A stretch of 15,473 bases of DNA from positions 1-15,473 of the forward strand of contig CAZOXG010000025.1 in the NCBI GenBank assembly GCA_964583845.1. The letters are read 5' to 3'. Source of the stretch: JBAWVR01 sp964583845. Its GTDB lineage: Bacteria > Patescibacteriota > Minisyncoccia > Phycocordibacterales > GWA1-40-21. The translations under genes and the position numbers were made by a program. Of this stretch, positions 4,184-10,534 are shown piece after piece. The notes under the pieces are model-generated. The model was not told the DNA's origin, ran no database searches, and was given only the letters and a program-made list of their open reading frames with translations. The number at the start of each line of letters is the position of its first letter. The first letter of the stretch is position 1.

Positions 4184-6475
4184 ATGTATCTCAAGCGTAT
4201 TGAAATTTACGGATTTAAGTCTTTTGGCCGTAAGGCAGATTTAGAATTTACTCAACCTATCTCCAGTATTGTTGGTCCTAATGGGTCCGGTAAATCAAAT
4301 GTGGCCGAAGCTTTTCGTTTTGTTTTGGGTGAGCAGTCTATCAAATCGCTTCGTGGTAAACGAGCTGAAGATTTGATTTTTAATGGTGGCAAGGAAGCTC
4401 CTCGTGCTAACCGTGCGGCGGTAAAAGTTATTTTTGATAATTCCAAACGCCTACTAAAAATAGATTTTGATGAAGTTTCTTTAGAACGTGTAGTTCATCG
4501 TGATTCTTCTAGTGAATATTTTATCAATGGTTCTTTAGTTCGACTTAAAGACATCATTGAACTTTTGGCAAGTGCACATATCGGTGCTTCTGGCCATCAC
4601 ATTATTTCTCAAGGTGAAGGTGATCGTATCTTGAATGCCAATCCGCGTGACCGCCGTGAAATGATTGAAGACGCTCTTGGTCTTAAAATCTATCAATACA
4701 AAAAAAATGAAAGTGAAAAGAAATTAGAAAAAACTCTGGAAAACATTGGGTCAGTGGAGTCTTTACGTCGTGAGATAGCTCCCCATATTCGTTTCTTAAA
4801 AAAGCAGGTAGAGAAGATTGAAAAGACAATTGAAATGCGAAATGAATTAACTAAATTATATTTGGAGTATTTTCGTCGCGAGGATATTTATCTGTTGATT
4901 ACTAAAGATTTGTTGACCAAGGAAAAAGCTGAACCAATAAATAAAATGTTGGCTTTGGAACAAGAAATGCATCAAGCTAAAAGAGTCCTTGAAAGTTCCC
5001 AAACGAAAGATGCTCGTAGTGATGAGATTATTCAAATAGAGAATGAGTTAAAACAGTCTCGTTCACAAAAGGATTCCGCGATGCATGACTTGGGTCGGTT
5101 GGATGGGGAAATCGCCTCAATGGAAAGATTGTTGCAAAAACAACGCGATTTAGCATCTAGAGTTATTGATCAGAAAGTTTCATTAAGCGAAGTTGAAGGC
5201 TTAACTCGTGAAGCAGTCAGTATTATCGATGAAGCAATTAGTAATGAAAATGTCGCTGAATTACGTTTAGCACTAGAGAAAATCAAACAAAATTTTGTTA
5301 GTTATCTAACTGCCAAGAAAGGTGAAAACCCAACTCAAGATTTCAGTGAAACTGAAGGGGAGATTGAAAAATTAAAATCTAAAAAAGTGATTTTATTGGA
5401 GACTATTGAGTCATTGAGACAAAATGAAAAAAGCTGGCAAGAAAGATACGAGACTGTTCGTTTGTCTATAGAGAGAGAAAAAGATTCTAATCGCGATGCT
5501 GAAAAAGCTGTTTTTAGAATTGTGGCTGAACAAAATGAATTGCGCGGGCAATTAGCGATGATTAAAAATCGCGAAGATAAATTGGTTTCAGATGAAGCAT
5601 CTTTTCAAAATGAATTAAAAGAGGCTTCTGTTTTGGCTGGGGTAGCGGCTCTACATTTTAAAACCCATTCTTTGGTGCCAGAAAGCGGTCTAGCTTTAAC
5701 AGATGATGATATTTATGCTGAGCCAAGACATATGCAAGAAGAACGCCGTCGCACCTTGGAAAGAATTAAAATTCGTCTAGAGGATAGTGGAATAGGTGGT
5801 TCGGCTGATGAGGTAATGAAAGAATACAAAGAAACTACTGAACGTGATGATTTTTTAGGTCGGGAATTGGAAGATTTGAGTAAGACTATGATATCTCTCA
5901 AGCAGTTGATTTTGGAATTAAATAGTAAAATCGATGAAGAATTCCGAAATGGGGTGACAAAAATTAATAACCAATTTCAAAACTTTTTTGCTCTGATGTT
6001 CGGTGGTGGTACAGCAATGTTGTCTTTGGTTCGTGAAGTCAAGCGAAAGAAAAAAGACACTGATTTACCAGGTGAGGAGGGGTTGGAAAATGAGTCCGAC
6101 GAAGGAACTCAGGAAGAGAGGGAAGGTTTGGATATTGAAGTTAATTTACCTCGCAAAAAAATTAAGGGGCTAATGATGCTTTCGGGGGGTGAGCGAGCAT
6201 TAACTTCTATTGCCTTATTGTTCGCGATGTCTCAAGTTAATCCTCCGCCATTTATTATTTTGGATGAAACTGACGCGCCGCTTGATGAGGCTAATTCACG
6301 TCGTTATGGTGATATGATTGAAAATCTTTCCAAGTTTTCTCAGTTGATTTTGATTACTCATAATCGCGAGACGATGTCTCGAGCGGGAATTATTTATGGA
6401 GTTACTATGGGTGCTGATGGTGTATCAAAAGTATTGTCTATTGAGTTTGGGGAAGCGATAGCTGTGGCTAAATAA
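4184..6475 (+). CDS. smc: Compact SMC-type chromosome segregation ATPase
   Basis: 763-residue SMC-like ATPase that should organise and help segregate the chromosome with ScpA/B partners (family knowledge). Seen: N-terminal head MYLKRIEIYGFKSFG, Walker A GPNGSGKS at 31-38, LGEQSIKSLRG (48-58), and an SMC-typical segment HHIISQGEGDRILNANP before the first coiled coil. The C-terminal head has the ABC signature LSGGERAL (666-673), Walker B FIILDETDAPLD (690-701) and the His switch ITHNRE. Canonical SMC has about 1,150-1,200 residues; here the middle is only about 480 residues of charged coiled coil. I see no Gly-rich SMC hinge and no Cys for a Rad50-type zinc hook. An acidic insert (EEGLENESDEGTQEERE) precedes the C-head. 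It lies downstream of rnc, as is usual. Confidence 0.9.
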   Translation: MYLKRIEIYGFKSFGRKADLEFTQPISSIVGPNGSGKSNVAEAFRFVLGEQSIKSLRGKRAEDLIFNGGKEAPRANRAAVKVIFDNSKRLLKIDFDEVSLERVVHRDSSSEYFINGSLVRLKDIIELLASAHIGASGHHIISQGEGDRILNANPRDRREMIEDALGLKIYQYKKNESEKKLEKTLENIGSVESLRREIAPHIRFLKKQVEKIEKTIEMRNELTKLYLEYFRREDIYLLITKDLLTKEKAEPINKMLALEQEMHQAKRVLESSQTKDARSDEIIQIENELKQSRSQKDSAMHDLGRLDGEIASMERLLQKQRDLASRVIDQKVSLSEVEGLTREAVSIIDEAISNENVAELRLALEKIKQNFVSYLTAKKGENPTQDFSETEGEIEKLKSKKVILLETIESLRQNEKSWQERYETVRLSIEREKDSNRDAEKAVFRIVAEQNELRGQLAMIKNREDKLVSDEASFQNELKEASVLAGVAALHFKTHSLVPESGLALTDDDIYAEPRHMQEERRRTLERIKIRLEDSGIGGSADEVMKEYKETTERDDFLGRELEDLSKTMISLKQLILELNSKIDEEFRNGVTKINNQFQNFFALMFGGGTAMLSLVREVKRKKKDTDLPGEEGLENESDEGTQEEREGLDIEVNLPRKKIKGLMMLSGGERALTSIALLFAMSQVNPPPFIILDETDAPLDEANSRRYGDMIENLSKFSQLILITHNRETMSRAGIIYGVTMGADGVSKVLSIEFGEAIAVAK

Positions 6476-6503
6476 AAAAGTTTGACTAATAAGAGTTTAC
6501 AAA

Positions 6504-6542
6504 AAAACCCGGATATTTCGTATAGTGAACAGTTCGGGTTTT
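6504..6542 (+). terminator. Probable terminator of smc
   Basis: AAAACCCG (6504-6511) pairs with CGGGTTTT (6535-6542), with a 23-nt loop. The stem is modest, but the A-tract/T-tract design matches the other terminators here. Confidence 0.6.
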
Positions 6543-6563
6543 CTATATTAAAATCTGCTATAT

Positions 6564-6614
6564 AAAAAAGTGGTCGGCAACCGTTTGTTATGCATTTCTG
6601 CGCGGTTGCCGACC
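6564..6614 (-). terminator. Minus-strand terminator of the 6.6-6.9 kb unit
   Basis: On the minus strand GGTCGGCAACCG (6614-6603) pairs with CGGTTGCCGACC (6583-6572) around a 19-nt loop, followed by CA and six U (plus-strand A-run 6564-6569): a classical rho-independent terminator. Confidence 0.8.
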
Positions 6615-6870
6615 TTGATTTGGGTAGCCCCTTGCGGAGCTTTCTAGAACAGAGTTCATTTCTTTCGAGAATCCTTGCGGATCCGGTCCATGTCGTCATG
6701 AGGAGGCAGTCCTCAGACTTTTTTGGTTTTTCCCCGCGGGTTGCACATGGTGCGACACTGTTTGGCGAGGCTGTTTTTTTGGCCGGTTGGTCTCTTGGAA
6801 ATGAGTCGGGTTCGGACCGACAAAATGGTGTTTGGTGTACATTATCCACCATCCTTCCATAACTCTTCTG
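6615..6870 (-). ncRNA. Candidate structured RNA (or unrecognised short gene) with its own promoter and terminator
   Basis: A minus-strand unit runs from a good promoter (6877-6904) to a strong terminator (6564-6614) with no convincing protein. Read on the minus strand it holds several small hairpins: GTCGG/CCGAC (6821-6805), GAGG/CCTC with loop ACTG (6714-6703), ATCC-GCAA-GGAT (6682-6671), GAAC-TCT-GTTC (6657-6647) and AGCTCC-GCAA-GGGGCT (6641-6626, one G-U). Two hairpins have GCAA loops of the stable GNRA class, each inside the string CCGCAAGG. The region is GC-richer than its surroundings. A frame open from 6852 runs through the terminator into antisense smc, so it is not a credible gene; a 54-codon frame (6860-6696) is possible. 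I do not recognise tmRNA, SRP RNA, RNase P RNA or 6S RNA. Confidence 0.4.
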
Positions 6871-6876
6871 TGTGAG

Positions 6877-6904
6877 ATATTACTCTTTTGAATAAAGATG
6901 TCAA
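6877..6904 (-). promoter_or_regulatory. Minus-strand promoter of the 6.6-6.9 kb unit
   Basis: Minus strand: TTGACA (6904-6899), 16-nt spacer, TAATAT (6882-6877). Predicted start near 6870, within the gap after the rnr terminator. Confidence 0.7.
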
Positions 6905-6921
6905 TACATATTATGTGGGTA

Positions 6922-6962
6922 AATAAAAGTCAGCGACTGCGAAGCATTCGCTGACTTTTATT
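6922..6962 (-). terminator. Terminator of rnr
   Basis: A 15-bp perfect stem with arms 6922-6936 and 6948-6962 (AATAAAAGTCAGCGA and complement) and an 11-nt loop starts 5 nt after the rnr stop. On the minus strand the 3' arm ends CTTTTATT. Confidence 0.8.
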
Positions 6963-6966
6963 AAAT

Positions 6967-8940
6967 TTATTTTACTATTTCGTAATCTAAAGTCTTCCTT
7001 TCCAAATCTGCCCCAACTAATTTAATTTTTACTTTATCTCCCAAACGATAAGTTTTTTTGTTTTTCTGTCCAACAAGAGAATAAGTCTTTTCATTCAACT
7101 CATAATAATCATCTGGTAATGAACGAATTTTTACTAAACCTTCTGAACGTGTGGCGATTTCCTCGACGTATAAGCCCCAATCGGTGACGCCAGAAATGGT
7201 TCCATCATAGGTTTGACCAATATGATTTTGCATATACTCAACCTGTTTGTATTTTTTGGATTCGCGTTCCGCTTCGGCAGCGGAAATTTCTTTTTCGGTA
7301 GATCGTAGGGCAGTGCTTTCATAATGATTCCATTCACTTTGAGCGATTGTCTGACCGGTTAAAACTTTCTGTAACATACGGTGAACAACCAAGTCTGGAT
7401 AGCGACGGATTGGGGAAGTAAAATGAGTATAATAATCAAAAGCTAACCCAAAGTGCCCAATATTTTGGGTCGCATAAATAGCCTTGGCCATCGAGCGAAT
7501 GGCCGCGGTTTTTATAATTCCGGCCTCCGCTTTGCCTTCAACTTCGTTGATTAACATTTGCAAATCTTTAGGAGTGATATTTTTATCTTTCTTAATATTT
7601 AGTTCGTAACCAAGTGCTTTGACAAAAATGGATAGATTAGCAATCTTGTCTGGATTTGGTAAATCGTGGATACGATAAAGGAAAGGGTATTGCTCCGAAC
7701 GCTTCTCATTGATTTTCCAAATATATTCAGCGACTTCACGGTTCGCAAGTAACATATATTCCTCAACCATTTTGTGAGTATCTAGACGAGCTTTTAAATA
7801 AATACGAATCGGAACACCTTTGGCATCTAATTCAAAAGCCACTTCATCTTGTTCAAAATCAATCGCCCCCTTTTTTTCCTTTTCGACTCGCATTTTTTTA
7901 GCGATGCGATTTAAGGTTGTAAGTTCCAAGTGATGGGTGAGGGTAGAATCAGTAATAGATTTTTGAGCATCTTCATATGAAAATCTTTTGTCTGAATTTA
8001 TGATAGTTTTTCCGAACCAACGTTTTAAAATTTTGCCACTATCATCCATTTCAAAAACAGCAGAGAAGGCAAGTTTATCTTCGTTAGGATTTAAACTACA
8101 CAGGTCGTCCGATAAAACCGGTGGTAACATCGGGATTGTGCGGTCTACAAGATAAACAGAAAACTGGCGTTTGAAAGCTTCTTTGTCTAAAGCTGAATGT
8201 TCTCGAACATAATGAGAGACATCCGCAATATGAACTCCAATTTCATGATGGTTGTCACCAAGTTTTTGATAGGAAATGGCATCGTCGAAATCTTTAGCTG
8301 AAGCGGGGTCGATAGTAAAAGTTAAAGTCGAGCGAAAATCACGGCGTTTGGCGATTTCAGTTTTGGGAATTATTTTTTCTTCCTTTTCGATTTTTTGAGC
8401 CTCAGCCATAACTTTGGCAGGGTATTCCACATCAAAACCTTTACCGGCAGCAATGGAATGCATTTCGGCATTATTTTCACCCTTACGTCCCAAGTTTTGG
8501 AGAATTTCTCCCTCGGGATTTTTGGCTGGATTATCCCAGCGGACCAATCTTACTAAAACCTTATCACCAGTTGCAGCAGGTAAGGAGTTTTTGGTAAAAG
8601 GAATATAAAAATCTGAATATATTTTTTTATTGTCAGGAATAAAAAAGTAAAAACCTTTACCTTTTTCGATTGTACCAACAAATTGAGTATTGGCGCGTTT
8701 AACTATTTTTGTAATGGTTCCATAAATAGTATTTCTCGGACCCTTTTTTGTAGATATAACGGCTTCAACTTCATCCCCTGGTAGAGCCGTGTTTAAATCC
8801 GAATTAGCTATTTCAATATCATTGTCGCTTAATGGGTTTTTGAGATAACCAATACCTTTGGAATTAATACTTAAAATGCCACTTATTTTACTAGTGTTAT
8901 TCGTTTTCATTTTATGGCTGTGGGGGCGTTGAGATTTCAT
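6967..8940 (-). CDS. rnr: Ribonuclease R (RNB-family 3'-5' exoribonuclease)
   Basis: 657-residue processive 3'-5' exoribonuclease for structured RNA decay and rRNA/tmRNA quality control. Domains: two cold-shock-like OB folds (about 20-80 and 85-150), the RNB catalytic domain (about 200-540) and a C-terminal S1 domain (about 573-655, GQTYDGTISGVTDWGLYVE). The catalytic motif TIDPASAKDFDDAIS gives D211, D217, D219 and D220, with the same spacing as the four Asp of E. coli RNase II. A second conserved stretch is HFTSPIRRYPDLVVHR. It is shorter than E. coli RNase R (about 800), lacking the long N- and C-terminal extensions. ATG 8940 is chosen because a perfect TATAAT puts the transcription start exactly there; Met11 is an alternative. 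No SD is visible. Confidence 0.95.
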   Translation of the reverse strand: MKSQRPHSHKMKTNNTSKISGILSINSKGIGYLKNPLSDNDIEIANSDLNTALPGDEVEAVISTKKGPRNTIYGTITKIVKRANTQFVGTIEKGKGFYFFIPDNKKIYSDFYIPFTKNSLPAATGDKVLVRLVRWDNPAKNPEGEILQNLGRKGENNAEMHSIAAGKGFDVEYPAKVMAEAQKIEKEEKIIPKTEIAKRRDFRSTLTFTIDPASAKDFDDAISYQKLGDNHHEIGVHIADVSHYVREHSALDKEAFKRQFSVYLVDRTIPMLPPVLSDDLCSLNPNEDKLAFSAVFEMDDSGKILKRWFGKTIINSDKRFSYEDAQKSITDSTLTHHLELTTLNRIAKKMRVEKEKKGAIDFEQDEVAFELDAKGVPIRIYLKARLDTHKMVEEYMLLANREVAEYIWKINEKRSEQYPFLYRIHDLPNPDKIANLSIFVKALGYELNIKKDKNITPKDLQMLINEVEGKAEAGIIKTAAIRSMAKAIYATQNIGHFGLAFDYYTHFTSPIRRYPDLVVHRMLQKVLTGQTIAQSEWNHYESTALRSTEKEISAAEAERESKKYKQVEYMQNHIGQTYDGTISGVTDWGLYVEEIATRSEGLVKIRSLPDDYYELNEKTYSLVGQKNKKTYRLGDKVKIKLVGADLERKTLDYEIVK

Positions 8941-8946
8941 AAGATA

Positions 8947-8975
8947 ATTATATGCTTAATATGTTAATTGTCTAA
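8947..8975 (-). promoter_or_regulatory. Promoter of rnr, leaderless
   Basis: Minus strand: TTAGAC (8975-8970), 17-nt spacer, perfect TATAAT (8952-8947). The expected start coincides with the A of the rnr ATG at 8940. Confidence 0.65.
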
Positions 8976-8988
8976 AGTTTGTTTTATT

Positions 8989-9024
8989 AAAAAAAGTGGC
9001 CGGTTGCCATGGGGCAACCGGCCA
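8989..9024 (-). terminator. Terminator of the 9031-9489 gene
   Basis: TGGCCGGTTGCC pairs with GGCAACCGGCCA (8997-9008 / 9013-9024), 4-nt loop, then C and seven U on the minus strand. It starts 6 nt after the TGA stop, and it separates this gene from the rnr promoter. Confidence 0.88.
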
Positions 9025-9030
9025 AATGGA

Positions 9031-9489
9031 TCAGATGGAAAGGGAAGTCCAACTTACATCTTTCCCAAAAGCGCGACGTGAGTATATTCTCACCGTCTTG
9101 GTTCTTTCCTCATAAACCAGTATACAATGATCTTCATCAGCCTTTTTGGCTTCTTTTAGAGCCTCAGCTGGCGTTCGTGTGTTATCTTGATATTTCGGGA
9201 TGAAGAACCTGATTGCTTGGATGAGCCAATCGGTATTCGTTTTGGGTTCAATGATTTTCTTTTCGATGATAACCAAAACATTTTCATACTCACCGAAAAC
9301 GATAATGTGCTCACCTCCCAACGAATCACAGTGATGACCTTTAAGAATGGACTCATATGTGGTTTCGCTAATCTTGACTCTAGCATGAAGGAACCTGAAA
9401 CCGCGGTTGTGCATAGTCTCGAGATGTGGAATCATAAAACCGCATTGTAAAGCGGTTAGGCGTAAGCAGAAATCTTCGAAGCTAATCAT
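9031..9489 (-). CDS. Unknown protein, 152 aa, isolated minus-strand unit
   Basis: I do not recognise this family. The product begins MISFEDFCLRL and ends VSWTSLSI. It is soluble-looking, without signal peptide or membrane helix, and mixed alpha/beta: a strand-like EHIIVFGEYENVLVIIEKKII in the middle, an Ala/Lys/Glu-rich helix (PAEALKEAKKADED), then ILVYEERTKTVRIYS. No catalytic motif stands out. The frame is open further up to 9570, but that ATG lies in the promoter spacer, so the start is ATG 9489, preceded by AAAGGAA. The gene has its own promoter (9560-9587) and a near-perfect terminator, is divergent from rpsP, and separates rpsP from rnr. It matches the pattern of the other single-gene units at 775 and 3533. 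Confidence 0.75.
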   Translation of the reverse strand: MISFEDFCLRLTALQCGFMIPHLETMHNRGFRFLHARVKISETTYESILKGHHCDSLGGEHIIVFGEYENVLVIIEKKIIEPKTNTDWLIQAIRFFIPKYQDNTRTPAEALKEAKKADEDHCILVYEERTKTVRIYSRRAFGKDVSWTSLSI

Positions 9490-9559
9490 AGTTTCATTCC
9501 TTTTTTTGTGTCGCCCTAGTCTTTTAGGATATTTTGAGGCGGTTTGTACTTCCTTTGCA

Positions 9560-9587
9560 ATTCTACACATTTTTAATCAAATGTCAA
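9560..9587 (-). promoter_or_regulatory. Promoter of the 9031-9489 gene
   Basis: Minus strand: perfect TTGACA (9587-9582), 16-nt spacer, TAGAAT (9565-9560). Predicted start near 9553 gives a 60-65-nt leader with SD AAAGGAA before ATG 9489. Its -35 is back to back with that of rpsP. Confidence 0.75.
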
Positions 9588-9592
9588 TCGTA

Positions 9593-9621
9593 TTGACTCT
9601 TTAAGGTTGTTTTGCTAAGAT
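9593..9621 (+). promoter_or_regulatory. Promoter of rpsP, leaderless
   Basis: TTGACT (9593-9598), 17-nt spacer ending in TGC, TAAGAT (9616-9621). The expected start (9628) is one base before ATG 9629. GTCAA-N5-TTGAC (9583-9597) joins the two divergent -35 boxes as a palindrome. Confidence 0.75.
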
Positions 9622-9628
9622 AGCGCCT

Positions 9629-9961
9629 ATGTTAATGATCAGATTGCAAAGAGTTGGTCGCAAGAATGAGCCGAAGTTTCGTGCCGTTTTGACCGATTCA
9701 AAAAACAGTACCAAGAGTGGAAAGTTCTTGGAAGTGCTCGGATCTTATGATTCTCGTCCAGGTAAGGATAAGGACAATAAATTAGATGGTGAGCGCATCA
9801 AGTATTGGATCTCCAAAGGTGCGAAAGTTTCAGACACTATTCATAATATGTTAGTTAGTCAGAAAGTTATTTCTGGTAAGAAAATAAATGTTCTTCCAAA
9901 GAAAACTGTACCGGCTAAAGTTGGGGAAGCTGCTAAGGCAGAAGCTCCGAAAACAGTATAA
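9629..9961 (+). CDS. rpsP: 30S ribosomal protein bS16
   Basis: 110-residue S16 of the small ribosomal subunit. Seen: N-terminal MLMIRLQRVGRKNEPKFRAV, then LGSYDSRPG and ERIKYWISKGAKVSDTIHNML, the family's core, with a Lys/Ala-rich tail (about 85-110) longer than in typical 80-90-residue S16. ATG 9629 is preferred over ATG 9635 because the promoter places transcription start at 9628 and CPR S16 proteins usually begin two residues before MIRLQR (recollection, not checked). No SD exists; the mRNA appears leaderless. It is the first gene of the classical rpsP-ylqC-rimM-trmD order. Confidence 0.95.
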   Translation: MLMIRLQRVGRKNEPKFRAVLTDSKNSTKSGKFLEVLGSYDSRPGKDKDNKLDGERIKYWISKGAKVSDTIHNMLVSQKVISGKKINVLPKKTVPAKVGEAAKAEAPKTV

Positions 9962-9984
9962 GGAATTAGTATAAGCATAAGAAG

Positions 9985-10014
9985 AAAGACGGTTCGTAAA
10001 AGCGAACCGTCTTT
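9985..10014 (+). terminator. Terminator of rpsP
   Basis: AAAGACGGTTCG (9985-9996) pairs perfectly with CGAACCGTCTTT (10003-10014), 6-nt loop, followed by TGTTAT. Confidence 0.82.
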
Positions 10015-10024
10015 TGTTATATAT

Positions 10025-10058
10025 TTGTCGTTGACTAAATATTTAAATATACTAGAAT
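10025..10058 (+). promoter_or_regulatory. Promoter region of khpA
   Basis: Two overlapping readings exist: TTGACT (10031-10036) - 16 - TAGAAT (10053-10058), or TTGTCG (10025-10030) - 17 - TATACT (10048-10053). Both predict a start at about 10060-10065 and a leader of nearly 90 nt without SD, unlike the leaderless neighbours. Confidence 0.6.
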
Positions 10059-10151
10059 GGAACAAGCGGTAGAATTAATAGAAAAGCGCAGTAAGCGCCA
10101 ATGACCGGTCGAATTCATCGCTAAGTTTTTTAACAAACAAAAATAAAAAAT

Positions 10152-10469
10152 ATGACTGAACAGGACACAAAGTTTCTTGATTTCGTTATTAAGGCTTTGG
10201 TGGATAATCCAGACAACGTTAAGATCGTGAGAACTGTTGATGAGATGGGTGTTCTCTTGACTCTTGATGTAGATCCAGCTGACATGGGTAAAGTTATCGG
10301 TCGCATGGGCAATACTGCCAAGGCTATCCGTACTTTGTTACGTGTTGTTGGTATGAAGAACAACTCTCGTGTTAATCTCAAGATTAATGAACCGGCTGGT
10401 AGTGTGAAAGCACCATCAATGTCAGCTTCTAAATCTGTAGATGAAGCGATGGCTGATCTCAAACTCTAA
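10152..10469 (+). CDS. khpA: KH-domain RNA-binding protein KhpA (YlqC)
   Basis: 105-residue protein with a single KH domain. The RNA-contacting loop is G50-R51-M52-G53 within GKVIGRMGNTAKAIRTLLR, preceded by LDVDPADMG, which is the family's layout. KhpA/YlqC binds RNA, often with KhpB (Jag), and affects cell division and translation-related processes in Firmicutes; its role in CPR is not known to me. The C-terminal 25 residues (Ser/Ala-rich, then VDEAMADLKL) extend beyond the KH fold and beyond the usual 75-80 residues. No SD is seen before the start. It lies between rpsP and trmD as in Bacillus, but rimM, which normally comes next, is absent. Confidence 0.92.
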   Translation: MTEQDTKFLDFVIKALVDNPDNVKIVRTVDEMGVLLTLDVDPADMGKVIGRMGNTAKAIRTLLRVVGMKNNSRVNLKINEPAGSVKAPSMSASKSVDEAMADLKL

Positions 10470-10488
10470 TTTAAGATTTTGACACAAA

Positions 10489-10524
10489 AGAAAAACCGTG
10501 CTATTTTTTAGACACGGTTTTTCT
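10489..10524 (+). terminator. Terminator of khpA
   Basis: AGAAAAACCGTG (10489-10500) pairs perfectly with CACGGTTTTTCT (10513-10524), 12-nt loop. The T-rich arm runs directly into a possible -10 of trmD. Confidence 0.8.
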
Positions 10525-10529
10525 ATACC
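10524..10529 (+). promoter_or_regulatory. Possible -10 of trmD
   Basis: TATACC lies 5 nt before ATG 10535, the spacing seen at the leaderless smc, rnr and rpsP starts. No -35 is recognisable, so this is tentative. Confidence 0.35.
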
Positions 10530-10534
10530 TAAAA

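Noticed and set aside
6496..6526. Promoter TTTACA-19-TATAGT after smc
   Set aside because: The spacer is too long, it lies within the smc terminator hairpin, and no plus-strand gene follows it.
6394..6852. 152-codon minus-strand frame from 6852
   Set aside because: It runs through the strong minus-strand terminator at 6564-6614 and ends antisense to smc; composition is not protein-like.
6590..6862. 90-codon plus-strand frame
   Set aside because: It starts in the loop of a terminator hairpin, without SD or promoter, and lies opposite the better supported minus-strand unit.
9490..9570. Longer start (ATG 9570) for the minus-strand unknown gene
   Set aside because: This ATG lies in the spacer of the TTGACA-TAGAAT promoter, upstream of the predicted transcription start; ATG 9489 has an SD.
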